A stretch of 6,445 nucleotides of DNA, taken from NCBI GenBank assembly GCA_031265595.1, contig JAISCM010000037.1, positions 1 to 6,445 on the forward strand, read 5' to 3'. Each line of letters starts with the position of its first letter. Positions within the stretch are counted from its first letter, which is position 1. Source of the stretch: Tannerellaceae bacterium (GTDB taxonomy: Bacteria > Bacteroidota > Bacteroidia > Bacteroidales > Tannerellaceae). The notes beneath the pieces are model-generated. The model was not told where the DNA came from. It saw only the letters and a program-made list of their open reading frames with translations, and did no database searches. The position numbers were made by a program, and so were the translations under genes. Shown one piece after another: positions 1 through 6,181 of this stretch.

Positions 1-696
1 TACATCCCGCTCAAACCCGCTCAGGCGAAAAAAGTCCTGACATTCCAGGTACGAGCCCGTACTCCAGCGATACATCTTAACGGCCAGCGTATTTTTCCCT
101 TCCTGCAAATAGGGATTGACAAGAAACTCCGCCGGATTCTTTGAGTCTTCGCTATACCCTACTTCCTTCCCGTTCAGGTAAACATAGACGCCAGACCTGG
201 CTCCGGCCAGATGCAGGTAGACGTCTCGCCCCTGCCAATCGGCCGGTATTTCAATATCCCGGCGATAGACACCCACCGGCGTAGCGTCGGGCAAAAGCGG
301 AGGTTGCGGATTGCGCGGCTGCCATTCATACGGATGATTCACATAAATGGCCGTGCCAAACCCCTGCATCTCCCAATTGCCAGGCACATTAATATCGCCC
401 CAACCGGCAGCATCCGTTTCAGCATCTGTAATACCGCCGGGCAGTTGCCGCTGATCTTCCGTAAAATAAAACTTCCACACGCCATTCAGCGATTTATAAT
501 AGCGGCTGTTTTCATACTTCCCACTCAAAGCGCTGTCTTCACTGCCATAACTCATAAAGGCCGTCCGCGGATACTGTTTGTTTACCGACAACACCTGCAT
601 ATCCCGCCAGTAAGGCAGTCTGCCATCCTGACTATAAACACAAACCGGGAGAAAAAGAAGAATAAAAAAAAGAATGTATTGGTATCTGTTGCTCAT
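1..696 (-). CDS. GH2 beta-galactosidase-like glycoside hydrolase, N-terminal part (cut by window edge)
   Basis: This is a secreted glycoside hydrolase of family 2 (LacZ type), which would remove terminal beta-linked sugars, probably galactose, from glycans in the periplasm or at the surface. Only the first 232 residues are present; family members usually exceed 1000, so the catalytic barrel with its acid/base and nucleophile glutamates lies outside the window. Residues 1-22 form a signal peptide with likely cleavage at VYS|QD. The jelly-roll sugar-binding domain follows: SLNGVWKFYF (69-78), VPGNWEMQGFGTAIYVNHPY (104-123), the VGVYRRDIEIP strand (141-151), and the diagnostic RWSTGSYLECQDFFRLSGF (210-228), which closely parallels the E. 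coli LacZ segment RWSDGSYLEDQDMWRMSG. The ATG was chosen because it directly precedes the signal peptide and lies about 45 bases below a good promoter. In Bacteroidales such enzymes often belong to polysaccharide-utilisation loci, but no SusC/SusD gene is visible here. Exact substrate is unknown. Confidence 0.93.
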   Translation of the reverse strand, partial: MSNRYQYILFFILLFLPVCVYSQDGRLPYWRDMQVLSVNKQYPRTAFMSYGSEDSALSGKYENSRYYKSLNGVWKFYFTEDQRQLPGGITDAETDAAGWGDINVPGNWEMQGFGTAIYVNHPYEWQPRNPQPPLLPDATPVGVYRRDIEIPADWQGRDVYLHLAGARSGVYVYLNGKEVGYSEDSKNPAEFLVNPYLQEGKNTLAVKMYRWSTGSYLECQDFFRLSGFERDV

Positions 697-746
697 TTCC
701 AAATCAATTTAAAACATTAATAAAAACCCTCTGGCATTAATAAGTG

Positions 747-777
747 CAAACATACTAAAAAATATGTCTCTGCCAAA
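747..777 (-). promoter_or_regulatory. Bacteroides-type promoter of the GH2 gene
   Basis: Read on the minus strand, a TTTG element (777-774) is followed by exactly 19 bases and then TATGTTTG (754-747). This fits the Bacteroidota housekeeping-sigma consensus of TTTG at -33 and TAnnTTTG at -7. Transcription would start near base 740, leaving a leader of about 45 bases before the ATG at 696. The leader is AT-rich and has no strong Shine-Dalgarno sequence, as is usual in this phylum. Confidence 0.7.
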
Positions 778-830
778 TTGAAAAAGAATAAAATAACCAC
801 GTCGAAGAGCGGCTTTAAGCAAAAAAAAGT

Positions 831-940
831 CATCGCGAAGTTATTTCCAAATCATCGCGAAGTCTTTACTAATTCATCGCGAAGTTTTTGTAAAGTCTTC
901 GCTATGTTTTATTCAAGACTTCGCCATGTTTTTTTTAACA
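831..940. repeat. Five-unit array with exact 22-base period and dyad symmetry
   Basis: Five 10-base cores begin at 831, 853, 875, 897 and 919, always 22 bases apart. The first three are identical (CATCGCGAAG). The last two, CTTCGCTATG and CTTCGCCATG, are near-perfect reverse complements of the first three. Each core is followed by a 12-base T-rich spacer with AA conserved at spacer positions 9-10. Units 2 and 5, and units 3 and 4, are symmetric about 890.5. The unit 2/5 match extends to 13 of 14 bases (853-866 against 915-928). The array lies about 54 bases upstream of the GH2 promoter. A period close to two helical turns would place all cores on one face of the DNA, which suits a cooperatively bound protein, but a dispersed non-coding repeat family is equally possible. 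Confidence 0.85.
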
Positions 941-1032
941 TCTTTTGTTTGAAGAATAATGCCGTTTCGCTAACGATGGAATCGTTGTTTTTGTACCATA
1001 TCTTACCTCACTATGTTAGTTTTTTACGTTAG

Positions 1033-1124
1033 CTTTCAGCTTTCAGCCGGCTTGTAACTATCTGTTTCACAAATCGTATGGCTGAAAGATGACCTTTCAG
1101 CCAGCTTTCAGCCGTCTTTCAGCC
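1033..1124. repeat. CTTTCAGCC repeat cluster, 11-base tandem part
   Basis: CTTTCAGCC occurs at 1040-1048, 1094-1102, 1105-1113 and 1116-1124, with an overlapping shorter copy (CTTTCAGC) at 1033-1040 and one inverted copy (GGCTGAAAG) at 1080-1088. The last three direct copies are spaced exactly 11 bases apart, separated by AG and GT. The cluster ends 73 bases before the putative -7 element of the plus-strand gene. I do not recognise the repeat as a named element. Its sequence is unrelated to the neighbouring 22-base array. Confidence 0.8.
1080..1102. other. Perfect 9-base inverted repeat (hairpin) within the CTTTCAGCC cluster
   Basis: GGCTGAAAG at 1080-1088 and CTTTCAGCC at 1094-1102 are perfect reverse complements separated by five bases (ATGAC). 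The arrangement could form a stem-loop in RNA or serve as a dyad binding site. No T-run follows on either strand, so it is not a typical intrinsic terminator. The left arm could pair equally well with either of the next two direct copies. Confidence 0.65.
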
Positions 1125-1197
1125 GGAAGCGTTGCCTGCTTAGGGTAGCAACCAAAAGAAATAATCGGTAAATAGTAGGAGAATGTCGAAAATATAC

Positions 1198-1205
1198 TAC
1201 TTTTG
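1198..1205 (+). promoter_or_regulatory. Probable -7 element for the DUF5686 gene
   Basis: TACTTTTG matches the Bacteroidota -7 consensus TAnnTTTG and lies 40 bases upstream of the ATG at 1246, implying a leader of about 34 bases. The expected -33 TTTG is not present: the region near 1173-1180 reads TAGTAGGA. The call therefore rests on one element only. Confidence 0.45.
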
Positions 1206-1245
1206 TAGCCGTTATATTCGATGATTGATTAGGTTCCAAAATTAA

Positions 1246-3828
1246 ATGTACAAGATTTTCAATTATATCTCGCAATTTTTTTTATTTCTCTTTGTTGCTG
1301 GGGCAACGGCCCTTCAGGCGCAATCGTTTACTTCGGCTTCGGGTATTTTACGTGATTCAATAACCGGCGAGCCGCTTTCTTTTGTATCGGTCATTTTTGA
1401 TAAGTCTACGATAGGCGCTATGACCGACGATATGGGACGGTTTGCATTACAGAACGATAAGGGTTTCACCCGGCTCGTCATCTCGTCGTTAGGGTATGAA
1501 ACGAAAGTGATCGAACTGAAACCGGGAAGCCGGAACGACGGCCTCGACGTAAGGATATGCCCCACCTCATTCGAGCTGACGGAAATCGTGATCAAGCCTA
1601 AGCGCGAACGTTATTCGCGAAAGGACAATCCCGCCGTAGAACTGATAAGGGAGGTAATCGCGCATAAAGGCGAAAACCGTATTGAGTCGAAGGATGAATA
1701 CCGCGTGGAGCGCTATGAGAAACTATCGATGTCGCTGGACAATTTTAATCCCGATTTCGAGAAAAATAAATTTATGAAGAAGCTGAACTTCATAAAGAAC
1801 TATATTGATACGTCCGAATTTTCGGGAAAACCGATCCTTACCCTGTCTGTGCGCGAAGCAATCTCCGACGTGTATTACAGAAAAAGTCCTAAAACGCAGA
1901 AAATAATCGTAAAAGGCAAGCAAACAGAAGGCATCGACCAGTCGGTGGATGAGGGCGGCATTACCTCGAACCTGGAGGAGATATTTCAGGGAGTTGATAT
2001 TTTTGATAATGATATAAACATCCTGCTCAACCGCTTTGTGAGCCCGCTATCGTCGGCGCTGGCCGTTTCGTATTATAAATATTATATTATGGATACGGTT
2101 GATGTGTCGGGCGATCGCTGTATAGACCTGGCCTTTGTGCCGGTAAACAGCCAGAGCTACGGCTTTACAGGCCGGCTGTATATTACGATGGATGGCAGGT
2201 ATGCGGTGAAAAAGGCCGTGCTGAACGTGCCGCAGCATATTAACCTTAATTTTGTAGACCAGCTCCGGATCGATCAGGAGTTTACGTGCATGCCCGACAG
2301 CACGTGGGTGCTCGACACCGAAAATACGTATATCAACTTTTACCTCTTTAGCCGGAGCCAGGAGCTCTATGCGCATCAGTTGCGAACTTACCAGGGATAC
2401 AGCTTTGAGGTGGCCAATCGTGATTCGGTATTCGGCCTTACGGGGCCTTTGCACTTTCTGCCCCAGGCAACGGCCCAGACCGATTCGTTCTGGATAGCCA
2501 ACCGCCATATCCCGCTTGACGAGAAAGAAAGTATCCTGAACGAGCTACTGGCCGAACTCCGTAAAGTACCGGCTATTAACGCCATCATAAAGACGGCGGA
2601 AATCCTCATCTCCGGATACATACAGACGGGGCCCAGCCGCGAGGAGAACTTGTTTGATATAGGCCCGATGAATACGATCTTCAGCGCCAACCACCTCGAA
2701 GGCTTCCGCCTGCGCATAGGAGGCATGACGACGGCAAACCTGCATCCGCACCTTTTTGCCAGCGGCTACCTTGCCTACGGTATGGACGACCGAAAGTTTA
2801 AATACAATGCCCGGCTTACGTACAGCTTCAATAAAAAGGCGTATCACGAAAGCGAAAACCCGGTTAATAACCTCTCGTTCTTGCACGAATACGACGTATA
2901 TACCCCCGGCCAGGACTTCCTTTTCACCAGCAAGGATAATATGTTTGTAGCCTGGAAGGTGGGAGAGCCCGTAACGAAGATGAACTATGTACGCAAATAC
3001 GTGCTGCAATACGAAAAAGAATGGCTGAACGGCTTTAGCTTCCGCACCTGGGCGCGCCATCAGAGCGAAGAAGCTGCCGGCACGCTTAAATATATCTATA
3101 AAGACGATCTGGGGAATGAACGGAGCTGGAGAAGCATCGTCTCGTCTGAACTGGGCGTTCAATTCCGCTTTGCTCCCGGCGAGCGCGCTTATACGGGGCG
3201 TTCGGGGAAGGCATCGCCCTTTAACTTGTCTAAAGACGCTCCGATCTTTAAATTATCGCATCAGGCCGGTTTTAAAGGTATTTTGAATAGCAACTATACT
3301 TACAACCATACGGAGCTGAGCGTTGAAAAGCGGATATGGCTTTCGTCTTTCGGGCATCTGGATACCCGGTTTAAGGCCGGCAAGGTGTGGGATAAGGCGC
3401 CTTTCCCCCTATTGGCGCTTCCCAATACCAACCAGTCTGTCACCATACAGCCGGAAGCTTTCCACATGATGCGTGCGCTGGAGTTTGTGGCCGACCAATA
3501 TGTTTCGCTCAATGTTACTTATTATATGAAGGGCTGGCTGCTCAACCGGATACCGGGCGTGCGTTGGCTCAAGTTCCGCGAAGTATTATCATTCAACGGC
3601 ATCTACGGAAGCCTGTCTGATAAGAACAACCCTGCCCTGAGCAACCAGTTATTCCTTTTCCCCGAAGGAACGATGGGGCTGGGCAATAAACCCTATATGG
3701 AAGTAAGCGCCGGTCTGGAAAACATCTTTAAGATCTTACGTATAGACTATTACCGCCGGCTGACTTACCTGGATAACCCCCATATTAAGAAGGGCGGCAT
3801 CCGCATCGCGCTCCGCTTCTCATTCTAA
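1246..3828 (+). CDS. DUF5686 outer-membrane protein with carboxypeptidase-regulatory-like domain
   Basis: This is an 860-residue exported protein of the Bacteroidota DUF5686 family, predicted to be an outer-membrane beta-barrel whose precise function is unknown. Residues 1-25 form a signal peptide (hydrophobic FFLFLFVAGATALQA, then QS). Residues about 29-115 are a carboxypeptidase-D regulatory-like beta-sandwich: SGILRDSITGEPLSFVSV, then GAMTDDMGRFAL and LVISSLGYET, the arrangement also seen at the start of SusC/TonB receptors. DUF5686 begins near NPAVELIREVIAHK (128-141) and includes FTGRLYIT (307-314) and INLNFVDQLRIDQEF (332-346). The second half, from about 470, alternates aromatic and polar residues as barrel strands do, and the chain ends in phenylalanine (RIALRFSF), typical of proteins inserted by the Bam complex. 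There is no TonB plug signature, so it is not a TonB-dependent receptor. The antiporter gene follows after 11 bases, suggesting one transcript. Confidence 0.9.
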   Translation: MYKIFNYISQFFLFLFVAGATALQAQSFTSASGILRDSITGEPLSFVSVIFDKSTIGAMTDDMGRFALQNDKGFTRLVISSLGYETKVIELKPGSRNDGLDVRICPTSFELTEIVIKPKRERYSRKDNPAVELIREVIAHKGENRIESKDEYRVERYEKLSMSLDNFNPDFEKNKFMKKLNFIKNYIDTSEFSGKPILTLSVREAISDVYYRKSPKTQKIIVKGKQTEGIDQSVDEGGITSNLEEIFQGVDIFDNDINILLNRFVSPLSSALAVSYYKYYIMDTVDVSGDRCIDLAFVPVNSQSYGFTGRLYITMDGRYAVKKAVLNVPQHINLNFVDQLRIDQEFTCMPDSTWVLDTENTYINFYLFSRSQELYAHQLRTYQGYSFEVANRDSVFGLTGPLHFLPQATAQTDSFWIANRHIPLDEKESILNELLAELRKVPAINAIIKTAEILISGYIQTGPSREENLFDIGPMNTIFSANHLEGFRLRIGGMTTANLHPHLFASGYLAYGMDDRKFKYNARLTYSFNKKAYHESENPVNNLSFLHEYDVYTPGQDFLFTSKDNMFVAWKVGEPVTKMNYVRKYVLQYEKEWLNGFSFRTWARHQSEEAAGTLKYIYKDDLGNERSWRSIVSSELGVQFRFAPGERAYTGRSGKASPFNLSKDAPIFKLSHQAGFKGILNSNYTYNHTELSVEKRIWLSSFGHLDTRFKAGKVWDKAPFPLLALPNTNQSVTIQPEAFHMMRALEFVADQYVSLNVTYYMKGWLLNRIPGVRWLKFREVLSFNGIYGSLSDKNNPALSNQLFLFPEGTMGLGNKPYMEVSAGLENIFKILRIDYYRRLTYLDNPHIKKGGIRIALRFSF

Positions 3829-3839
3829 AAGACTAAGGT

Positions 3840-5162
3840 ATGCCGACGCGTTTGAACGATAGCAATTTGCCGGTGACGAATCATTCGCCCAATCCCTGGG
3901 CTTTGACGCCGCTGGCGGTCTTTCTGCTTGTATATCTGGTGGTATCGCTCATAGCCGGCGATTTCTATAAGATGCCTATTACCGTGGCCTTTGTGATTGC
4001 CTCGGTAGTAGCCGTAGCCCTGTCGAAAGGAGGTAAGCTAAACAACCGGATCGAACAATTCTGCCGGGGCGCCGCCAATAGCAACATCATGCTGATGGTA
4101 TTGATATTCATCCTGGCCGGCGCTTTTGCCCAGACCACAAAGTCAATGGGCGCCGTAGATGCTACGGTGAACCTTACGATGTCTCTCCTTCCGGGAAACC
4201 TGCTGGCGGCGGGTATATTCATAGCTGCCTGCTTTATCTCCCTCTCGGTAGGTACGTCTGTGGGGACGATCGTTGCGCTGGCTCCGGTAGCCGTAGGGAT
4301 TGCAGCCCGTACCGGCATCCCGGAGGCATTGATGCTGGGAGTCGTTGTCAGTGGGGCCATGTTTGGCGATAACCTTTCTTTCATTTCCGACACGACCATT
4401 GTGGCTACCCGCACGCAAGGCTGCCGGATGTCTGATAAATTCAAAGTCAACGTATATATTGCGCTCCCTATTGCCCTTATTACAGGCATTGTATATATAA
4501 TCGCCGGACATGGAACCCATGCCGCTTATGCGCCCGAAGCGATAGAATGGGTGAAGGTAATGCCTTACCTGGCGGTATTGGTAACGGCTGTTCTGGGCGT
4601 TAATGTGATGGTAGTCTTGTTTATGGGTATCCTTATATCGGGAATAACCGGTTTGTTTTCCGGCAGCTTCAATATCTGGGGATGGAACGCCGCCATGGGA
4701 GAAGGCATCGTCAGCATGGGCGAATTAATCATTGTCACCCTACTGGCCGGAGGCATGCTGGAAATGATACGCTATAACGGCGGGATAGACTGGATCATCC
4801 TCCGGCTGACCTCGCATATCCGTTCGCCAAAAGGAGCCGAGATGAGTATCGCCGGACTGGTAAGCTTTGCCGATCTGTGTACGGCAAATAATACCATTGC
4901 CCTGATCATGTCGGGCCCGATAGCGAAAGACATAGCCGGCAAGTTTCAGGTAGACCCCCGCCGGAGCGCCGGTATCCTGGATATATTTTCGTGCGTGGTG
5001 CAGGGGATCATTCCATACGGCGCCCAGTTGCTTATGGCCGCCGGGCTAAGTAATACCTCTCCGATAGAGATCATGCAATACCTGTATTATCCTTACTTAC
5101 TGGGTATCGGTACGCTTTTGGCGATCGCGTTTAATTATCCGCGTAAGTATATCAAGCCTTAA
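3840..5162 (+). CDS. NhaC-family Na+/H+ antiporter
   Basis: This 440-residue inner-membrane protein belongs to the NhaC-type antiporter family, whose members exchange sodium for protons to control internal pH and sodium. About eleven to thirteen hydrophobic segments can be seen, for example at 24-40, 46-62, 82-98, 118-137, 140-157, 203-222, 242-263, 293-310, 336-358, 384-403 and 413-433. The motif GAMFGDNLSFISDTTIVATR (172-191) corresponds to the family signature FGD-x(2)-SP-x-SDTT; here the usual SP is SF. The polar intramembrane stretch SVGTSVGTI (136-144) and the segment FADLCTANNTIAL (343-355) are further likely transport residues. Length is normal and the frame is intact. The gene follows the DUF5686 gene by 11 bases. 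An AAGG sits only one base before the ATG, too close to act as a ribosome site, so the start is not supported by one; no closer in-frame ATG precedes the first helix. The true ion or substrate could differ, since related carriers move amino or organic acids. Confidence 0.9.
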   Translation: MPTRLNDSNLPVTNHSPNPWALTPLAVFLLVYLVVSLIAGDFYKMPITVAFVIASVVAVALSKGGKLNNRIEQFCRGAANSNIMLMVLIFILAGAFAQTTKSMGAVDATVNLTMSLLPGNLLAAGIFIAACFISLSVGTSVGTIVALAPVAVGIAARTGIPEALMLGVVVSGAMFGDNLSFISDTTIVATRTQGCRMSDKFKVNVYIALPIALITGIVYIIAGHGTHAAYAPEAIEWVKVMPYLAVLVTAVLGVNVMVVLFMGILISGITGLFSGSFNIWGWNAAMGEGIVSMGELIIVTLLAGGMLEMIRYNGGIDWIILRLTSHIRSPKGAEMSIAGLVSFADLCTANNTIALIMSGPIAKDIAGKFQVDPRRSAGILDIFSCVVQGIIPYGAQLLMAAGLSNTSPIEIMQYLYYPYLLGIGTLLAIAFNYPRKYIKP

Positions 5163-5179
5163 CTAAACGATATTGTATT

Positions 5180-6160
5180 TTAATCCGGTACATTATCAAA
5201 GTAGGAGTTAAATAGCTCCGATGAATTTTCAATTTCAGGATTGTACCATTTAAACGATTTACCTTCGTGGCCCATCATAAACATTTCAATGCCATTATAA
5301 ACCTTGTCAATATCCCAATACACAAAAAGCATGGTACGCTGATGTTCGTTCAGAAGAGAGGGTATAATTGCTATTTTCCCGGAAGCAAACGCTGCATCGT
5401 TTAATAGATCACTTAATAGACTGATGTTGATCCCACGTTCAATATAACCAGACAACATTTTTTTACCACTACGTTTGATACGCTCAATAGTAGGAGTATA
5501 GCTATCTATTGCTCCTCTTTTTTTGCCAGGTTCAATTAAGGTAATTGGCTTTTCTTTTATGTAATCATATATAAAAGACAAAACGCCCTTTCTCCATTGC
5601 AGATATTTTTCGTCATTGCACTTGCCGGCAATACTTTCCAATACCTGGCGCGTATTTATTTCATGTTTATTACTACCTATACTTATACTTTCGGACAGAA
5701 GTTTTTGCGCATTCAGGCATGGCGGGTTATACCATTTAAGTGTAGAATCCTCATCCTTCATGAACATTTCTATATGTGAGCAAATACGATCTCCTTTCCA
5801 GTTATTAATTAATTCTATTTTTTTTATATCAGATAATAAAGACGGAATAATTGAGCATAAATCCTGAGTAAAACCTGCCTCCCCTAATAATCCAGTCATA
5901 TCATCTTTAGAAAGCTCATCAATCCCATAAGCAAAAAAACAGTCATTACCCTGATAGTTGAATATAAATTCATAAGGCAAATAAGATGATAAGGCGCTTT
6001 CGCTTACAGTTGCAGTTCCAGGATCAAAAACAGATAAATAGTTTCCTTTTGTATAATTGATCATAAATAAAGCTATCTGTTCTTCCCATTGAAGAAATTC
6101 TTCATACGAATGAGTGTCGTGAAGATAGATTTCAATTATTTTATGTACTATGTTTTTCAT
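5180..6160 (-). CDS. Uncharacterised protein with two tandem copies of one domain
   Basis: I do not recognise this 326-residue protein. It has no signal peptide or membrane segment and is probably cytoplasmic. It consists of two diverged copies of a domain of about 135 residues. Copy 1 spans roughly 20-155 and copy 2 roughly 184-317. Matching landmarks are EFLQW (21-25) with KYLQW (185-189), FDPG (45-48) with IEPG (209-212), IIPSLL (104-109) with IIPSLL (265-270), IEMFM (130-134) with IEMFM (291-295), and KWYNP (142-146) with KWYNP (304-308). The offset stays between 161 and 164 residues. The gene is AT-rich compared with the antiporter gene (21 G+C of 60 in a sampled line against 33 of 60), which suggests transfer. 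It lies 21 bases below the end of the next minus-strand gene, so the two are probably co-transcribed. The ATG is preceded by an AT-rich stretch without a clear ribosome site. An immunity, antitoxin or defence role is possible from context but unproven. Confidence 0.85.
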   Translation of the reverse strand: MKNIVHKIIEIYLHDTHSYEEFLQWEEQIALFMINYTKGNYLSVFDPGTATVSESALSSYLPYEFIFNYQGNDCFFAYGIDELSKDDMTGLLGEAGFTQDLCSIIPSLLSDIKKIELINNWKGDRICSHIEMFMKDEDSTLKWYNPPCLNAQKLLSESISIGSNKHEINTRQVLESIAGKCNDEKYLQWRKGVLSFIYDYIKEKPITLIEPGKKRGAIDSYTPTIERIKRSGKKMLSGYIERGINISLLSDLLNDAAFASGKIAIIPSLLNEHQRTMLFVYWDIDKVYNGIEMFMMGHEGKSFKWYNPEIENSSELFNSYFDNVPD

Positions 6161-6181
6161 CTGATTATAATTTTATAAGTG

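Larger units (their letters stand above)
697..1245. other. Divergent intergenic region with two repeat arrays
   Basis: This 549-base gap separates two divergently transcribed genes. From left to right it contains the GH2 leader and promoter (697-777), an A-rich stretch, a 22-base-period array (831-940), an AT-rich stretch with nothing I recognise (941-1030), a CTTTCAGCC array with hairpin (1033-1124), and the probable promoter and leader of the plus-strand gene (about 1190-1245). No tRNA, rRNA or riboswitch was seen. The plus-strand frame at 778-1032 is not credible as a gene because it begins at TTG and runs through the 22-base repeats, whose period is not a multiple of three. Confidence 0.75.

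Noticed and set aside
628..646. Lipoprotein signal in the GH2 signal peptide (cysteine at residue 19)
   Set aside because: The residues before the cysteine (LPV) do not fit a lipobox, and a signal peptidase I site after VYS is a better fit.
211..720. Plus-strand frame of 169 codons over the left edge
   Set aside because: It is antisense to the GH2 gene, whose minus-strand translation matches LacZ-type enzymes closely.
853..936. Intrinsic terminator formed by the dyad followed by a run of eight T
   Set aside because: No plus-strand gene ends upstream of it, since the flanking genes diverge. The stem is long and imperfect and the T-run belongs to a spacer pattern shared by all units.
831..940. 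CRISPR array
   Set aside because: The repeated core is only 10 bases and the spacers are 12 bases, T-rich and similar to each other. CRISPR repeats and spacers are usually above 20 bases each, and no cas gene is present.
972..986. Small inverted repeat AACGAT-GGA-ATCGTT
   Set aside because: Six-base arms in an AT-rich stretch can occur by chance, and nothing nearby gives it a role.
778..1032. An 84-codon plus-strand frame in the intergenic region
   Set aside because: It starts with TTG overlapping the GH2 promoter, runs through the 22-base repeats (not a multiple of three, so the repeat is read in changing frames), and has no recognisable domain.
2545..3162. Long minus-strand frame of 205 codons inside the DUF5686 gene
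   Set aside because: It lies wholly opposite a well-supported gene and its product shows no domain. Long antisense frames are common opposite GC-richer coding regions. The same applies to the antisense frames at 2047-2726, 3965-4520 and 4565-4756.
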